DNA of 64,000 nucleotides from Halonatronum saccharophilum DSM 13868 (GTDB lineage: Bacteria > Bacillota > Halanaerobiia > Halobacteroidales > Halobacteroidaceae). The notes beneath the pieces were generated by a model. The model was not told the DNA's origin. It was given only the letters and a program-made list of their open reading frames with translations, and made no database searches. Position 1 is the first letter of the stretch. Each line of letters starts with the position of its first letter. Below are positions 1-8,088 of this stretch, in pieces. Where the stretch lies: positions 498,497-562,496 of the forward strand of contig NZ_KI912095.1 of the NCBI RefSeq assembly GCF_000517025.1. The letters are read 5' to 3'. Position numbers and translations under genes: made by a program.

Positions 1-543
1 ATATTCTTCTACCTTCTTTACGTCTTCTAGTTGTATTCTTTTTCTTTCTTCTTTTGTCTTTTTTAGACTTTTTTATAATTACCATAGGTCAACTCTTCTC
101 TACTTACAAATAGGATGCCTTTATCTATATAATTATAGATAGTCTTCCAATGTAATTCTATTTCAAAATCTTCACTATTTTTTTATCATATCTGCAATTA
201 CTTCTGGAGAATACTTATCTTTGATTTTTTCCTCTATAAACTCAGCTAACCTGTGATCTTTACCTATTTTTATTTTAGCTCCTTTAGCTGTAGCATTTTG
301 ATCATATACCTTTTGAGCCTTTAATGCATCATATTCTATTCTAATTGTATAGTCCCAATTTAATAGCTCTATTTTGCCTTTTTTAACCTCTCTGCTTATT
401 GTAGTTCTATGTCTACCTAACTCTTGTGCAATCTCTTTGGGAGACTTGTTTTGTTGATTATACAAGTGTTCTATTACTTTTCTATCTTCCCATTTTAAGT
501 GTTCACCTTTGTTCTCATTTGTGTTATAATTATCTTGGCACAT
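1..543 (-). pseudogene. IS30-family transposase, frameshifted and cut by the window edge
   Basis: The N-terminal 122 residues read cleanly from 543 to 175 and contain an IS30-type helix-turn-helix (around residues 33-55, SPKEIAQELGRHRTTISREV). The frame then stops at an A-run. The homologous reading continues in another frame (TIYNYIDKGILFVSREELTY and so on) to about position 75. A second shift at another A-run restores a basic stretch rich in K and R, typical of the IS30 linker, up to the window edge. Two shifts of opposite sign within about 110 bp point to a decayed copy. The DDE catalytic core would lie before position 1. The IS end is probably near 600-650, but only one end is visible. 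A programmed shift at the first A-run is possible but would not explain the second. Confidence 0.8.
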
Positions 544-647
544 ATCAATACCTCACTTTATGTTATTTGTGGTTATTTAACATTATATATGAGGTATTCA
601 TATGTGTCATTTATTTTTTGCACTATCCGTGCATTTAATTATACAAT

Positions 648-947
648 GTTCCTAATAATATTAATTAAGTGTAACTTTCAGTTACAGGAACCTCTAAAAC
701 CTTAAAAGCTCAGAATGCCTCCTGCTCCTATTAATCTTAAGAGGGAGGATCTAGTAGCTTTCTCTTAAGATTGAATTGTGAGTTCTTGACTTTACTGATT
801 CCATATTCCTGACTCTACTAGTCTTACAAAACAAGACTCTCCGTGAAAGCCCTTCAGGGCTTATCAGCCCTTTCGTGAAACCCATAAAAACCATATCCAC
901 AAAAACCGTATCTCCTAATTCCCGTAATAAAGCTACGTCTTTATTAC
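648..947. repeat. Degenerate word-type inverted-repeat element with mini-hairpin cap
   Basis: This gene-poor stretch ends in a mini-palindrome (924-947: GTAATAAAG, short loop, CTTTATTAC) that recurs at 10664, 12896, 37128 and 47694. It contains TTGACTTTACT near 784, also found in the element at 12896-13072, followed by loosely reiterated words and ACTAG. No convincing gene was seen; the open frame at 751-1020 overlaps the DUF2325 gene and has no domain signal. The stop codon of the DUF2325 gene touches the cap, so the last residues of that protein may be repeat-derived. Confidence 0.45.
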
Positions 948-1237
948 TAACACCACATCGACATTTTCTTATAAATACACGCCCAAGACCTTCTACAAAA
1001 TAAACACTTAACCCCTTCACTTTTAGCCTTTAACTTAACATCTTCACAGAGATTATGACTAACATAATCAGTCAAAACCAAAACCATATCTATATTCTTT
1101 GCTATCTTACACCGCTTAGATTTCCTACCTGTTATATGTAAGACTTCATCAAAACCCAAACTCTTTAACTTGGAAGGTATATTCCCCAATGAATCTCCTC
1201 CCACCACCAAGATCGAAATTTTAACCACCCTCTCCAT
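947..1237 (-). CDS. DUF2325 domain protein
   Basis: The 96-residue frame is almost entirely one DUF2325 domain: ILVVGGDSLGNIPSKLKSLG near the N terminus, then VLVLTDYVSHNL and the ending CRRSWACIYKKM. The family is small and its function unknown; members are thought to adopt a Rossmann-like fold. The ATG at 1237 has no clear ribosome-binding site. A GGGTGGT motif lies inside the frame and points to an ATT codon at 1219, exactly where family members usually begin (xSILVVGGD). Either the ATG is used weakly or ATT is the start. A terminator separates it from the YibE/F gene. I recognise the family but not a function. Confidence 0.75.
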   Translation of the reverse strand: MERVVKISILVVGGDSLGNIPSKLKSLGFDEVLHITGRKSKRCKIAKNIDMVLVLTDYVSHNLCEDVKLKAKSEGVKCLFCRRSWACIYKKMSMWC

Positions 1238-1274
1238 TGTGTAATAACGAAATTCATTCTCAATTAACTTTCCT

Positions 1275-1308
1275 AAGCAAGGCTACCGACCCCTCGATAG
1301 CCTTGCTT
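1275..1308 (-). terminator. Hairpin terminator after the YibE/F gene
   Basis: Perfect 11-bp arms (AAGCAAGGCTA and TAGCCTTGCTT) around a 12-nt loop lie between the YibE/F stop and the DUF2325 start. The T-rich tail is weak, so termination is likely but not certain. Confidence 0.65.
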
Positions 1309-1331
1309 AATTATTTATTACCTACTTAACT

Positions 1332-2480
1332 TTATTCTTTTTGTCCAATAAGAACTCCAGCAACTATAGCAGTAATAGGAATCGCAATAATCAACCCTAT
1401 ACTCCCTGTAACCCCTCTTACAAATTCAGTTACTATTAAATCTAAGTTTATTATTCTAATGAAATCAGCCTGGTTCCCAATCAATAAGAGCATTAGTGGT
1501 ATGGCACTACCTACATAAGCTAACAACAGAGTATTGGCCATAGTTCCCATAATATCTCGACCGACATTCATTCCACAGATAATCAAATCTTTACTCTTAG
1601 TATAAGGGCTACTATTCTTAACTTCAGAGATAGCAGAAGCTATAGACATAGCCACATCAGTTACCGCTCCTAAGGAACCTATAATTATCCCTGCAAATAA
1701 AAGCCCTCTCACATCTATCGTTTGATCCATAAAGGAGAGCATCTGAGCCTCTTCACTACTAAAGCCAGTTAAATGTGATATATTACCTACCCAAAGGGCC
1801 AACATACCTGCAACTAAAACTCCACAAGCTGTTCCTACAATAGAAGCAAAAGACTTAGCATTAAAGCCACCTATAACCAATAAAGTAGGGATTATTATGA
1901 TTATCGCAGATAAGGTTGCCACAATTACTGGACTATATCCTGCCAATAAGAGAGGTAAGAGAACTCGCATAATTACAAAACCGGTAAAGACTAAAGTGAT
2001 GATCGTCTTTAACCCTTTAATCCCTCCAATCAAGAGCATCAAAGCCAAAAATAATATAGTTAAATATAACACTCCCCTTTCACGGGATACATCATATATA
2101 TTAACTTGACCTAACCTACCATCTTCTACTGTCGCCATCAATATAACATCCATTCCTTCTTCTAAAAGAACATCTATATACATATTATTCTTAGCATAAA
2201 GATTATCGACAATAACAGTCTCTCCACGATAAGGACCACTTCTAATAACTATCTCAGCCCTCTGTTCTAATTCAATAAAATCCAATTCTGATTCCTTACT
2301 CTCTACCGATACTACCCTACCCCGATAATACTCGTCGCTTCTACCATATATTTCTTGTTGGATTGATCCACTATCCATCTCATCTACAACATCATTGTTT
2401 ATTGCAAAAACGGCTGTATTACTAGTCAAAAGCAAAATTGCCAAAAATATAAAGATAAACTTACCTCTTCTACTTAGCAA
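1332..2480 (-). CDS. YibE/F family membrane protein
   Basis: A 382-residue protein with an N-terminal signal peptide (hydrophobic stretch 8-26, ending VFA), an extracytoplasmic beta-rich segment (about 50-130, with VSVESKESELDFIELEQ) and about seven to eight membrane segments from residue 137 to the end. This is the YibE/F architecture, including the conserved LGAVTDVAMSIASA block. The molecular function is unknown. The start is TTG at 2480, chosen because GGGGTGG sits at the right distance. A 44-bp perfect palindrome lies directly upstream of that RBS. The gene follows feoB on the same strand, but the palindrome may uncouple the two. Confidence 0.85.
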   Translation of the reverse strand: MLSRRGKFIFIFLAILLLTSNTAVFAINNDVVDEMDSGSIQQEIYGRSDEYYRGRVVSVESKESELDFIELEQRAEIVIRSGPYRGETVIVDNLYAKNNMYIDVLLEEGMDVILMATVEDGRLGQVNIYDVSRERGVLYLTILFLALMLLIGGIKGLKTIITLVFTGFVIMRVLLPLLLAGYSPVIVATLSAIIIIIPTLLVIGGFNAKSFASIVGTACGVLVAGMLALWVGNISHLTGFSSEEAQMLSFMDQTIDVRGLLFAGIIIGSLGAVTDVAMSIASAISEVKNSSPYTKSKDLIICGMNVGRDIMGTMANTLLLAYVGSAIPLMLLLIGNQADFIRIINLDLIVTEFVRGVTGSIGLIIAIPITAIVAGVLIGQKE

Positions 2481-2493
2481 AATACCACCCCTT

Positions 2494-2537
2494 AGATATA
2501 TAATAATTAATAGGCACCTATTAATTATTATATATCT
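2494..2537. repeat. Perfect 44-bp palindrome between feoB and the YibE/F gene
   Basis: Two exact 21-bp arms, very AT-rich (beginning AGATATATAATAATTAATAG), are separated by two bases. It could terminate the feo transcript, shield the adjacent GGGGTGG ribosome-binding site in RNA, or act as a protein-binding site. Confidence 0.7.
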
Positions 2538-2589
2538 ATTAGATTAATTTAGCAATTCCAACTTTTGAAGTCTATTTACTATAATAGAA

Positions 2590-4332
2590 TTAGATAAAAA
2601 GGCCACCTATCCTTGCAACAATTCCACCTAATAAAAATGATAGACCAGTAGTTAGTGTTAAAATACCAACTGCAATAGATACCTTAAACTCTCTAGCCAA
2701 TACAGCTAAAACTGCAATACACGGAACATAAAAGAGACCTACCGTTGCCCCTACAAAAAGCTGCAAGCTCGTCAAATTCATCTCAAGAAGAGGTAATACT
2801 GAAAGCTCCCTTCTAACCACTCCCAAAACCAGAGGAACTGCTGCCTCTTCTGGCAACCTAAGCCAACCTGTAATTAAAGGGCTTAAAAACCTACCTATAT
2901 AAACCAATATCCCCAGCTCATATAATAATGCAGCCAAAGCAATGCCATAAATCATCGTTACTGCACCACTAAAGACATAAGCCTTTATCCTAATTAAAAC
3001 CTTCTTTCCTAACATATTCCACTTAGGTACCAATAATTCAGGAACCTCAACTATAGTTAAAGGCTTTTCTCCTTCTAAGGTCTTATCTAATATAAGCCCT
3101 GCACCAATTAAAGCCAAAAACGAGAACATAAATAATCCTACAACAATCCATAGTGAAGCTTCAGACAATAAGGCTATAAAAGCACCGGTTTGAGATACGC
3201 AAGGTACGGCTAAACAGATCATTGTAGAGACTGTCAACCTCTCTTTTTTCGTATTCATAGCTCTAGTAGCCATAATACCTGGGATAGCACACCCATACCC
3301 TAACAATAAAGGAATTATATTAGACCCTGATAACCCTATCTTCGCAAGAAGACCATCTAATAAAATACCTAAACGAGGCAAATATCCACTATCCTCTAAG
3401 ATGCTCAAAGCTGTATAAAAAGATAATACATAAGGCAATACAAGGGCAAAAGGCCACTCCAAGCCTTTAATTAAGAATCCATATTCACCAATCAAGATAT
3501 TTCTAAAAGTTCCCGGGCCAACAATAGTTTCCACAACACTGATCAAAGGAGGAAATACCACGCCTCTAAAGAAGGGAACCAATATAAACTGCCTTATCCC
3601 CATACCTAGACCAACTACCACACCAAAGATAAGACCTAAGATGATTATAGCTAATGGTAATCCAGTAAGGGGTTGGACTAATAGATCTCCCCACCTTTCC
3701 TTTCTTGAAACTTCTTTGTCTTGACAAGAAGTTTTGACTTGACCAGTTAACTCCTCAGCCATCTTCCAATTATCCTCTTCCTCTAGCTTCTTTCTAAAGA
3801 TTATATCTTGTCCATCTAAGCAATTCCTTAATTCTTCTTCTAATAAATCAAAACCCTCTCCTGTAACAGCAATAGTAGGGATAACAGGAACTCCCAAAGA
3901 ATCTTCAAGAGCCTTTACGTCAACCTTATACCCCTTATCTTCTAAAATATCGATTCTATTTAAAGCAACTACCGTAGGTAAGTTATACTCTAAAACCTGT
4001 AAAAGAAGATAAAGACTACTCTCTAAATGATTAGCATCAATAACACAGACAACTGCCTCAGCCCCTTGAGATAACATCTCAACTGCTACCTCTTCAGCCT
4101 CATTTGTTGCATTTAAAGAGTAGGTTCCTGGAACATCTATCAAATCAACCTTCTCTCCAGCTAAACTATAACCTCCTACCTTATAATCTACAGTAGTTCC
4201 AGCATAATTGGCCATACTCACATCAAGACCGGTTAAACGGTTAAAAAATACACTCTTACCTACATTAGGAGGGCCAATCAACAAGACCCTCCGATTCGAA
4301 TCTTCACTCTTAGTTCCCATCTTGCTCACCAC
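2590..4332 (-). CDS. feoB: FeoB-type ferrous iron transporter, short form
   Basis: GTP-gated inner-membrane metal importer. The N-terminal G domain is intact: G1 GPPNVGKS (20-27), the G2 region NYAGTT, G3 DVPG (66-69) and G4 NRID (125-128, usually NKxD). A short linker domain leads to about nine membrane segments from residue 230. At 580 residues it is well below the roughly 700-770 of classical FeoB. The first gate region reads GYGCAIPGIMATRAM followed by AVPCVSQTGAF, where classical FeoB has a SCSARLPVY-like motif, so the pore lining differs. It overlaps feoA by about 23 bp, implying translational coupling. The GTG at 4332 or the ATG at 4320 could start it. It is the last of five genes behind a Fur box. 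Fe2+ is the likely substrate; another divalent metal is possible. Confidence 0.88.
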   Translation of the reverse strand: MVSKMGTKSEDSNRRVLLIGPPNVGKSVFFNRLTGLDVSMANYAGTTVDYKVGGYSLAGEKVDLIDVPGTYSLNATNEAEEVAVEMLSQGAEAVVCVIDANHLESSLYLLLQVLEYNLPTVVALNRIDILEDKGYKVDVKALEDSLGVPVIPTIAVTGEGFDLLEEELRNCLDGQDIIFRKKLEEEDNWKMAEELTGQVKTSCQDKEVSRKERWGDLLVQPLTGLPLAIIILGLIFGVVVGLGMGIRQFILVPFFRGVVFPPLISVVETIVGPGTFRNILIGEYGFLIKGLEWPFALVLPYVLSFYTALSILEDSGYLPRLGILLDGLLAKIGLSGSNIIPLLLGYGCAIPGIMATRAMNTKKERLTVSTMICLAVPCVSQTGAFIALLSEASLWIVVGLFMFSFLALIGAGLILDKTLEGEKPLTIVEVPELLVPKWNMLGKKVLIRIKAYVFSGAVTMIYGIALAALLYELGILVYIGRFLSPLITGWLRLPEEAAVPLVLGVVRRELSVLPLLEMNLTSLQLFVGATVGLFYVPCIAVLAVLAREFKVSIAVGILTLTTGLSFLLGGIVARIGGLFI

Positions 4333-4594
4333 TTCTTATAGTTATCTCTCTAGCTATCTTTCTACTTAAAGCCACACTTCTCCCATCAATTTGAGCTATT
4401 ATTGGCCCGCCAAAGGGATGCCTACTCTTAATTTCAACCTTTTTACCCACTCTAAAACCTAAAGGAGCCAACAAAGGATGATCATCAACAGCTAATATCA
4501 CCCCTGACTCTCCTATATCCATCCCCTCTAAATTACTCTCTATAACTTCATCTCCAAAAGAAGCCATAATTCCATTATCAACACTAATATCCAT
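4310..4594 (-). CDS. feoA: FeoA iron transport accessory protein
   Basis: A small SH3-like cytoplasmic protein that supports FeoB. The sequence shows the FeoA signature: GESGVILAVDDHPLLAPLGF followed by GKKVEIKSRHPFGGPIIAQI and DGRSVALSRKIAREI. I start it at the ATG at 4594 (94 residues), because GGGAGGG lies six bases upstream; a GTG one codon earlier is less well placed. It overlaps feoB and follows a NAS-like methyltransferase gene by about 20 bp, so the whole set looks like one operon. Confidence 0.92.
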   Translation of the reverse strand: MDISVDNGIMASFGDEVIESNLEGMDIGESGVILAVDDHPLLAPLGFRVGKKVEIKSRHPFGGPIIAQIDGRSVALSRKIAREITIRSGEQDGN

Positions 4595-4615
4595 CACAAG
4601 CCCTCCCTTATATTA

Positions 4616-5218
4616 TTAAACTTTATATATCAAAACACTCTCTTTGCCAAAACTTTGCTTTCTAATTGTATGATTTATATCTAAAGATAAACTTTCAGGA
4701 TATACCCTAGGGTATATTTTACTTAATAATCCCCTTGGATTACGATAAACAACCCTAGTACCCTTATCTAAGCCTTCAATAATTTCTTCAATAGTTCTAG
4801 CTTTAGGTATTACATGCAGTGATAGTATAATAAGGTCAAAATCATTGTAACCTATACCCAAAGCATCGATCTCTTTAAATTTAACTAAGGATGATAAGCC
4901 CATCTTATCCACTAATCTCTGACCACTTCTTATAGCCTTAGGATCATTATCAACCCCCACAACTTCATAACCACCTTGAGCCAAGGCTATAGCAGTCATA
5001 GGGTAGGGACCACTTCCTATATGCAAGACCTTACTACCTTTAGCAATCTCTCCTAAAGCAATCTCCCTTGCTACCATCTTCTTATAGAAAATATTATTAT
5101 ATAAGGACCCAAATGCGGTAAATTTACTACCTAAAAATTCAAAACCCTTAACTATAAACAAGAAAAACTCTACTAAATAATTTAATAATTTTGTAAATAT
5201 ATCATTTAAAACTTTCAT
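4616..5218 (-). CDS. Nicotianamine-synthase-like SAM-dependent enzyme
   Basis: A 200-residue Rossmann-fold SAM-binding protein. The glycine-rich motif reads VLHIGSGPYPMTAIAL and motif II reads VVGVDNDPKAI. The GSGPxPxT form and the late RNPRGLLSKIYP segment resemble nicotianamine synthases (plants, methanogens, bacterial CntL-type enzymes), which transfer the aminobutyrate group of SAM instead of methyl. The N terminus is a hydrophobic or amphipathic stretch that could associate with membrane. The start is the ATG at 5218, six bases after AAGGAG; the longer frame from 5248 has no RBS. It lies between a membrane-protein gene and feoA. Methyltransferase fold is certain; NAS-like chemistry is inferred from motifs and context. 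Confidence 0.7.
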   Translation of the reverse strand: MKVLNDIFTKLLNYLVEFFLFIVKGFEFLGSKFTAFGSLYNNIFYKKMVAREIALGEIAKGSKVLHIGSGPYPMTAIALAQGGYEVVGVDNDPKAIRSGQRLVDKMGLSSLVKFKEIDALGIGYNDFDLIILSLHVIPKARTIEEIIEGLDKGTRVVYRNPRGLLSKIYPRVYPESLSLDINHTIRKQSFGKESVLIYKV

Positions 5219-5257
5219 ATAAGACTCCTTAATATATAATGTTTTCAAAGTTTAAAT

Positions 5258-6295
5258 TCACACAACTCCCTGTGACTCTACTTTTGAATTTGATGATTTC
5301 CAAGATAATGATAACTTATCGACTAAAATCAAATATATAGTAGCTCCAGCTGAAATCAATAATGGTAACCAGAAAGTAATAAGACGGGTTAATAAAGCAA
5401 TTGCTAGACCTTGGGTAAACAATAGACCGTTTAAACTGAATATAGCTCCCATTGTCCCCTCAAAACTTCCTAAACCTCCAGGTAATAAAGGTAACATACT
5501 GACTAAATAAGCTGCATAAGTAGCTATTGCTGCTAAAATCAAGGTAATCTCAAAGCCTAATATCCAGGCTGCCAGATATATCTTAACAGGATATAACCCC
5601 CAGACTAACAGTGATATAAATAATAGATATAACTGTTCACCTTTATTGATTATACCCCTTGTCTCTTTTATAGCATTAAAGAGAAAACAATATCCATTAT
5701 CAATCTTAGCCAATAAGAACTCAATTATCTTATTACCATTGTAACCCTTTAATAAATTTGAATACTCTTCTTTACTCCATATCACCATTGATAGGCCTAT
5801 TAATAAAGTAAAGCTAATAAGAATAATAATAAACCCTAGATAAACTATAGCTGGTAAGGTGAATTGAAATAATGAAATAAATAAGACAACTCCACTTATA
5901 AGTAAGAAAGGTAATAAAGATATATACTTATGAACTAAAGTTAAAGTAGTTAATCTATTATAACTTACACCAGTATCTTCTTTTAAAAGATAAATCTTTG
6001 CTGCTTCTCCACCCAACTTAGATGAAGGAGTAACACTCTCAACAAAGGTCGCAGCTAAATTAATTCTTAAAAACTTAAAGAAACTTATCTCAACCCTCTT
6101 CTCTTTGCTTAATAAATAATGCCATTGATAAGCTGTCAAAATAATTGTACCAAACTGGAACAAAGCCAATGCTAATATAATTAAAGGATTAATACCCTTT
6201 AATGTTCCTAATACCTCGTCAGCACCAAAATAAATAACCATTAGAGTAAGTACTATAATACCTAAAACCAATAAAAAAGCCTTTTTTGCTACCAT
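5258..6295 (-). CDS. LPG-synthase-TM / UPF0104-type membrane protein
   Basis: A 345-residue polytopic membrane protein with about eight helices. It carries the family hallmarks TPSSKLGGEAAKIYLL in the first third and LLPGGLGSFEGTMGAIF near residue 275. The family (flippase-like domain of MprF, AglD) is linked to moving lipids or lipid-linked compounds, but many members have no known substrate. It sits between two NAS-like SAM enzymes in a Fur-controlled operon with feoAB, so a role in moving a metal ligand or a modified lipid is a guess from context. The GGAGGG ribosome site before the ATG is strong. Confidence 0.8.
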   Translation of the reverse strand: MVAKKAFLLVLGIIVLTLMVIYFGADEVLGTLKGINPLIILALALFQFGTIILTAYQWHYLLSKEKRVEISFFKFLRINLAATFVESVTPSSKLGGEAAKIYLLKEDTGVSYNRLTTLTLVHKYISLLPFLLISGVVLFISLFQFTLPAIVYLGFIIILISFTLLIGLSMVIWSKEEYSNLLKGYNGNKIIEFLLAKIDNGYCFLFNAIKETRGIINKGEQLYLLFISLLVWGLYPVKIYLAAWILGFEITLILAAIATYAAYLVSMLPLLPGGLGSFEGTMGAIFSLNGLLFTQGLAIALLTRLITFWLPLLISAGATIYLILVDKLSLSWKSSNSKVESQGVV

Positions 6296-6307
6296 ACTAT
6301 CCCTCCA

Positions 6308-6856
6308 TTAACTTATAAAGAGCAAAGATCTATCAAAGGTTATCATCTTCTGTTTAACTGCTCCATCTTCCTTAAATTTATCTGATAATAGATCATATTG
6401 ACTATTAAAGAAAGGGCGAGGACTTCTAAAGACCAAACGAGACCCTTTAGCAGAATTTTCTAATAAATTCTTCAAGACTCCATTCTTAGGCTCAGTCTGC
6501 AAAGCAACCAAGGCAACTGTAAAATCTATCTCTTCTAACTCTGAACCATCGCCTCTAACAACCTTTATCTGATTTTCAAGCTTTAAGTCCTTAACTGCCC
6601 TTCTAGCCTTAGCAATGACCTCTGGGTCTTTATCTACAGCAACCACTTTGGCCCCAGTCAACCTAGCCATATATATAGCACTAAAAGGCATTGCACCACA
6701 ACCAATATTCAAAACCTTATCCTCTGGGCCAACACCTGCCAATGAAATTTCATTTTTTAATATTTCTTTATAAGGCCATGAGTAGATTTTGAATAACAAG
6801 GGATATTTACTACACTTCTTCTCCATCTTTGCAACTAAAGATCTAATCAACTTCAT
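6308..6856 (-). CDS. Second nicotianamine-synthase-like SAM-dependent enzyme
   Basis: A 182-residue SAM-binding protein, first gene of the iron operon. Motif I is VLNIGCGAMPFSAIYMA and motif II is VVAVDKDPEVIAKARR. Its late segment LVFRSPRPFFNSQYD lines up with VVYRNPRGLLSKIYP of the gene at 4616, so the two are divergent paralogues sharing the NAS-like layout. It is shorter at the N terminus and less typical. AAAAAGGAGGATATG gives a clear start. A Fur box lies 40 bp upstream. Product unknown; metallophore synthesis or specialised methylation are both possible. Confidence 0.65.
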   Translation of the reverse strand: MKLIRSLVAKMEKKCSKYPLLFKIYSWPYKEILKNEISLAGVGPEDKVLNIGCGAMPFSAIYMARLTGAKVVAVDKDPEVIAKARRAVKDLKLENQIKVVRGDGSELEEIDFTVALVALQTEPKNGVLKNLLENSAKGSRLVFRSPRPFFNSQYDLLSDKFKEDGAVKQKMITFDRSLLFIS

Positions 6857-6895
6857 ATCCTCCTTTTTATATTAGCTTATGTGATTAAAAATAAA

Positions 6896-6910
6896 TAATA
6901 ATCATTCTCA
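6896..6910 (-). promoter_or_regulatory. Fur box in front of the iron operon
   Basis: TAATAATCATTCTCA matches 12 of the 14 defined positions of the 7-1-7 Fur consensus TGATAATNATTATCA. It lies 40 bp upstream of the first NAS-like gene, where a promoter should be, and fur itself is the next gene upstream. Confidence 0.7.
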
Positions 6911-7043
6911 ACGACAATTAAAAAAAATATAACTGCTAATAGTTAGTGTTTTAGCTAAGTTATTTTATTCACACACTTAACTTATAATCTTATTCTAACA
7001 TATGTTATTAAAGCTTTCAATATTAACTTGAAATTTTTCAAAG

Positions 7044-7080
7044 AAAAAAGCTATTGCTTATTGACACTCTTCGCAATAGC
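7044..7080 (-). terminator. Intrinsic terminator of fur
   Basis: GCTATTGC and GCAATAGC arms overlap the end of fur and are followed on the minus strand by six T residues. It separates fur from the iron operon, consistent with the separate Fur box at 6896. Confidence 0.8.
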
Positions 7081-7486
7081 CATAAAATTTAATTTTATGT
7101 TCAGTTACTTTAAAGTTATACTTCTTCCCCAAGTCCTTTTCAAAGTCTTCTAATATTTGATCATTGAACTCCATAACTTTAGAACACTTGACACAAAGAA
7201 GGTGGTGATGATGATCTTCTTCACTCTCCAACTCGTATCTTCTACAGGTCTCATCAAAGGTTAATTGCTGAGTAATTCCTAACTCACAAAAAAGTTCAAG
7301 AGTTCTATAAACTGTAGCAAGTCCAATTCCTGGATCTTCTTGCTTAACAATACTATAAATCTCCTCCGCACTTAAATGCTCACCTTTATTCTCCAACAAA
7401 ACACCAAGTATAACCTTCCTTTGTGAGGTTAACTTGTAATTATTCTCAGCCAATATACTCTTTAAATCCTTTAAACTATTTGCCAT
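7058..7486 (-). CDS. fur: Ferric uptake regulator Fur
   Basis: A 142-residue iron-sensing repressor. The winged-helix region is clear (SQRKVILGVLLENKGEHLSA, then GLATVYRTLELF). The metal-binding region has HHHHLLCVKC and a C-terminal YGYCEEC, giving the two CxxC zinc pairs. The HHHHLLC...VMEF wording favours Fur over PerR or Zur, though family reading alone cannot exclude another metal. Its promoter is near-consensus (TTGACA, 18 bp, TATAAT) and carries an overlapping Fur-like box, suggesting autoregulation. It lies upstream of, and on the same strand as, the feo/NAS-like operon. Confidence 0.9.
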   Translation of the reverse strand: MANSLKDLKSILAENNYKLTSQRKVILGVLLENKGEHLSAEEIYSIVKQEDPGIGLATVYRTLELFCELGITQQLTFDETCRRYELESEEDHHHHLLCVKCSKVMEFNDQILEDFEKDLGKKYNFKVTEHKIKFYGYCEECQ

Positions 7487-7515
7487 AAATTTTCACCTAC
7501 TAAATAGTCCATTAT

Positions 7516-7553
7516 TGATTCTCATTATATCTTATCATTGCTCTAGGTGTCAA
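7516..7553 (-). promoter_or_regulatory. fur promoter with overlapping Fur-like box
   Basis: Minus-strand -35 TTGACA (7548-7553), an 18-bp spacer and -10 TATAAT (7524-7529). A Fur-like 15-mer (7516-7530, 10 of 14 matches) covers the -10 box. This suggests autorepression. Confidence 0.7.
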
Positions 7554-7597
7554 CCCCTTACAAGAAGTTATTTGTTCAAAAAATATCATTTTCATAC

Positions 7598-7999
7598 TTA
7601 GCTAACGAACTTTTTAATTATCTTTATCAATTTGTCCAACAAATAATAAAACTTTTCAGAGATGAGATCTGATAGTTTCTTTCCCCACTCATCATTGGAA
7701 ATACCTATAGTTACCATCAATAATTCTTGGAGGTTATTAGTTGATTTAGTGCTCACTTTAAGATAATTCATCTCTCCAGGCAAGATTACCTCTCTGATAG
7801 TATCTAACACTATTACCTTCTCAGCTTTAACTTTCATCAAAGTATTATATAGATCTTCACCATCAAAACCACCATTTAAAAAGATCATATCTCTTTCATT
7901 AGAAAATACCTTCTTTAACTTATCTAATAGATATATAGTTATCCCCTTATCCTTCTTACGTACATCACCTAATCCAATTATAGCCAATTTAAAGGACAA
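7598..7999 (-). CDS. Hydrogenase-maturation-type protease (M52-like)
   Basis: The 133-residue protein has the layout of the M52 peptidases that trim hydrogenase large subunits: LAIIGLGDVRKKDKG at the start, where typical members have GxGNxxxxDDG, then KVIVLDTIRE and PGEMNYLK. The second acidic residue of the usual DDG is replaced by K, so it is a divergent member. I chose the TTG at 7999 because AAAGGGGTGG lies just upstream; the frame could begin seven codons earlier. No hydrogenase genes are in the window. Substrate unknown. Confidence 0.6.
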   Translation of the reverse strand: MSFKLAIIGLGDVRKKDKGITIYLLDKLKKVFSNERDMIFLNGGFDGEDLYNTLMKVKAEKVIVLDTIREVILPGEMNYLKVSTKSTNNLQELLMVTIGISNDEWGKKLSDLISEKFYYLLDKLIKIIKKFVS

Positions 8000-8088
8000 A
8001 AAACCACCCCTTTTACTCAAAGATTCTTATTTATCATTATCTTCAAAAGAAGTGGCCCTTATTCATAATTTTAAATTTTCATTTAAGC

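Noticed and set aside
170-190. Programmed -1 frameshift in the transposase
   Set aside because: A slippery A-run is present, but a second shift of opposite sign is needed, and IS30 transposases normally use one frame.
426-705. Two plus-strand frames over the IS30 region
   Set aside because: Antisense to the transposase; hydrophobic composition comes from the reverse strand of an AT-rich gene.
751-1020. 89-residue minus-strand open frame
   Set aside because: Overlaps the DUF2325 gene in another frame, no domain, and lies in a repeat-like region.
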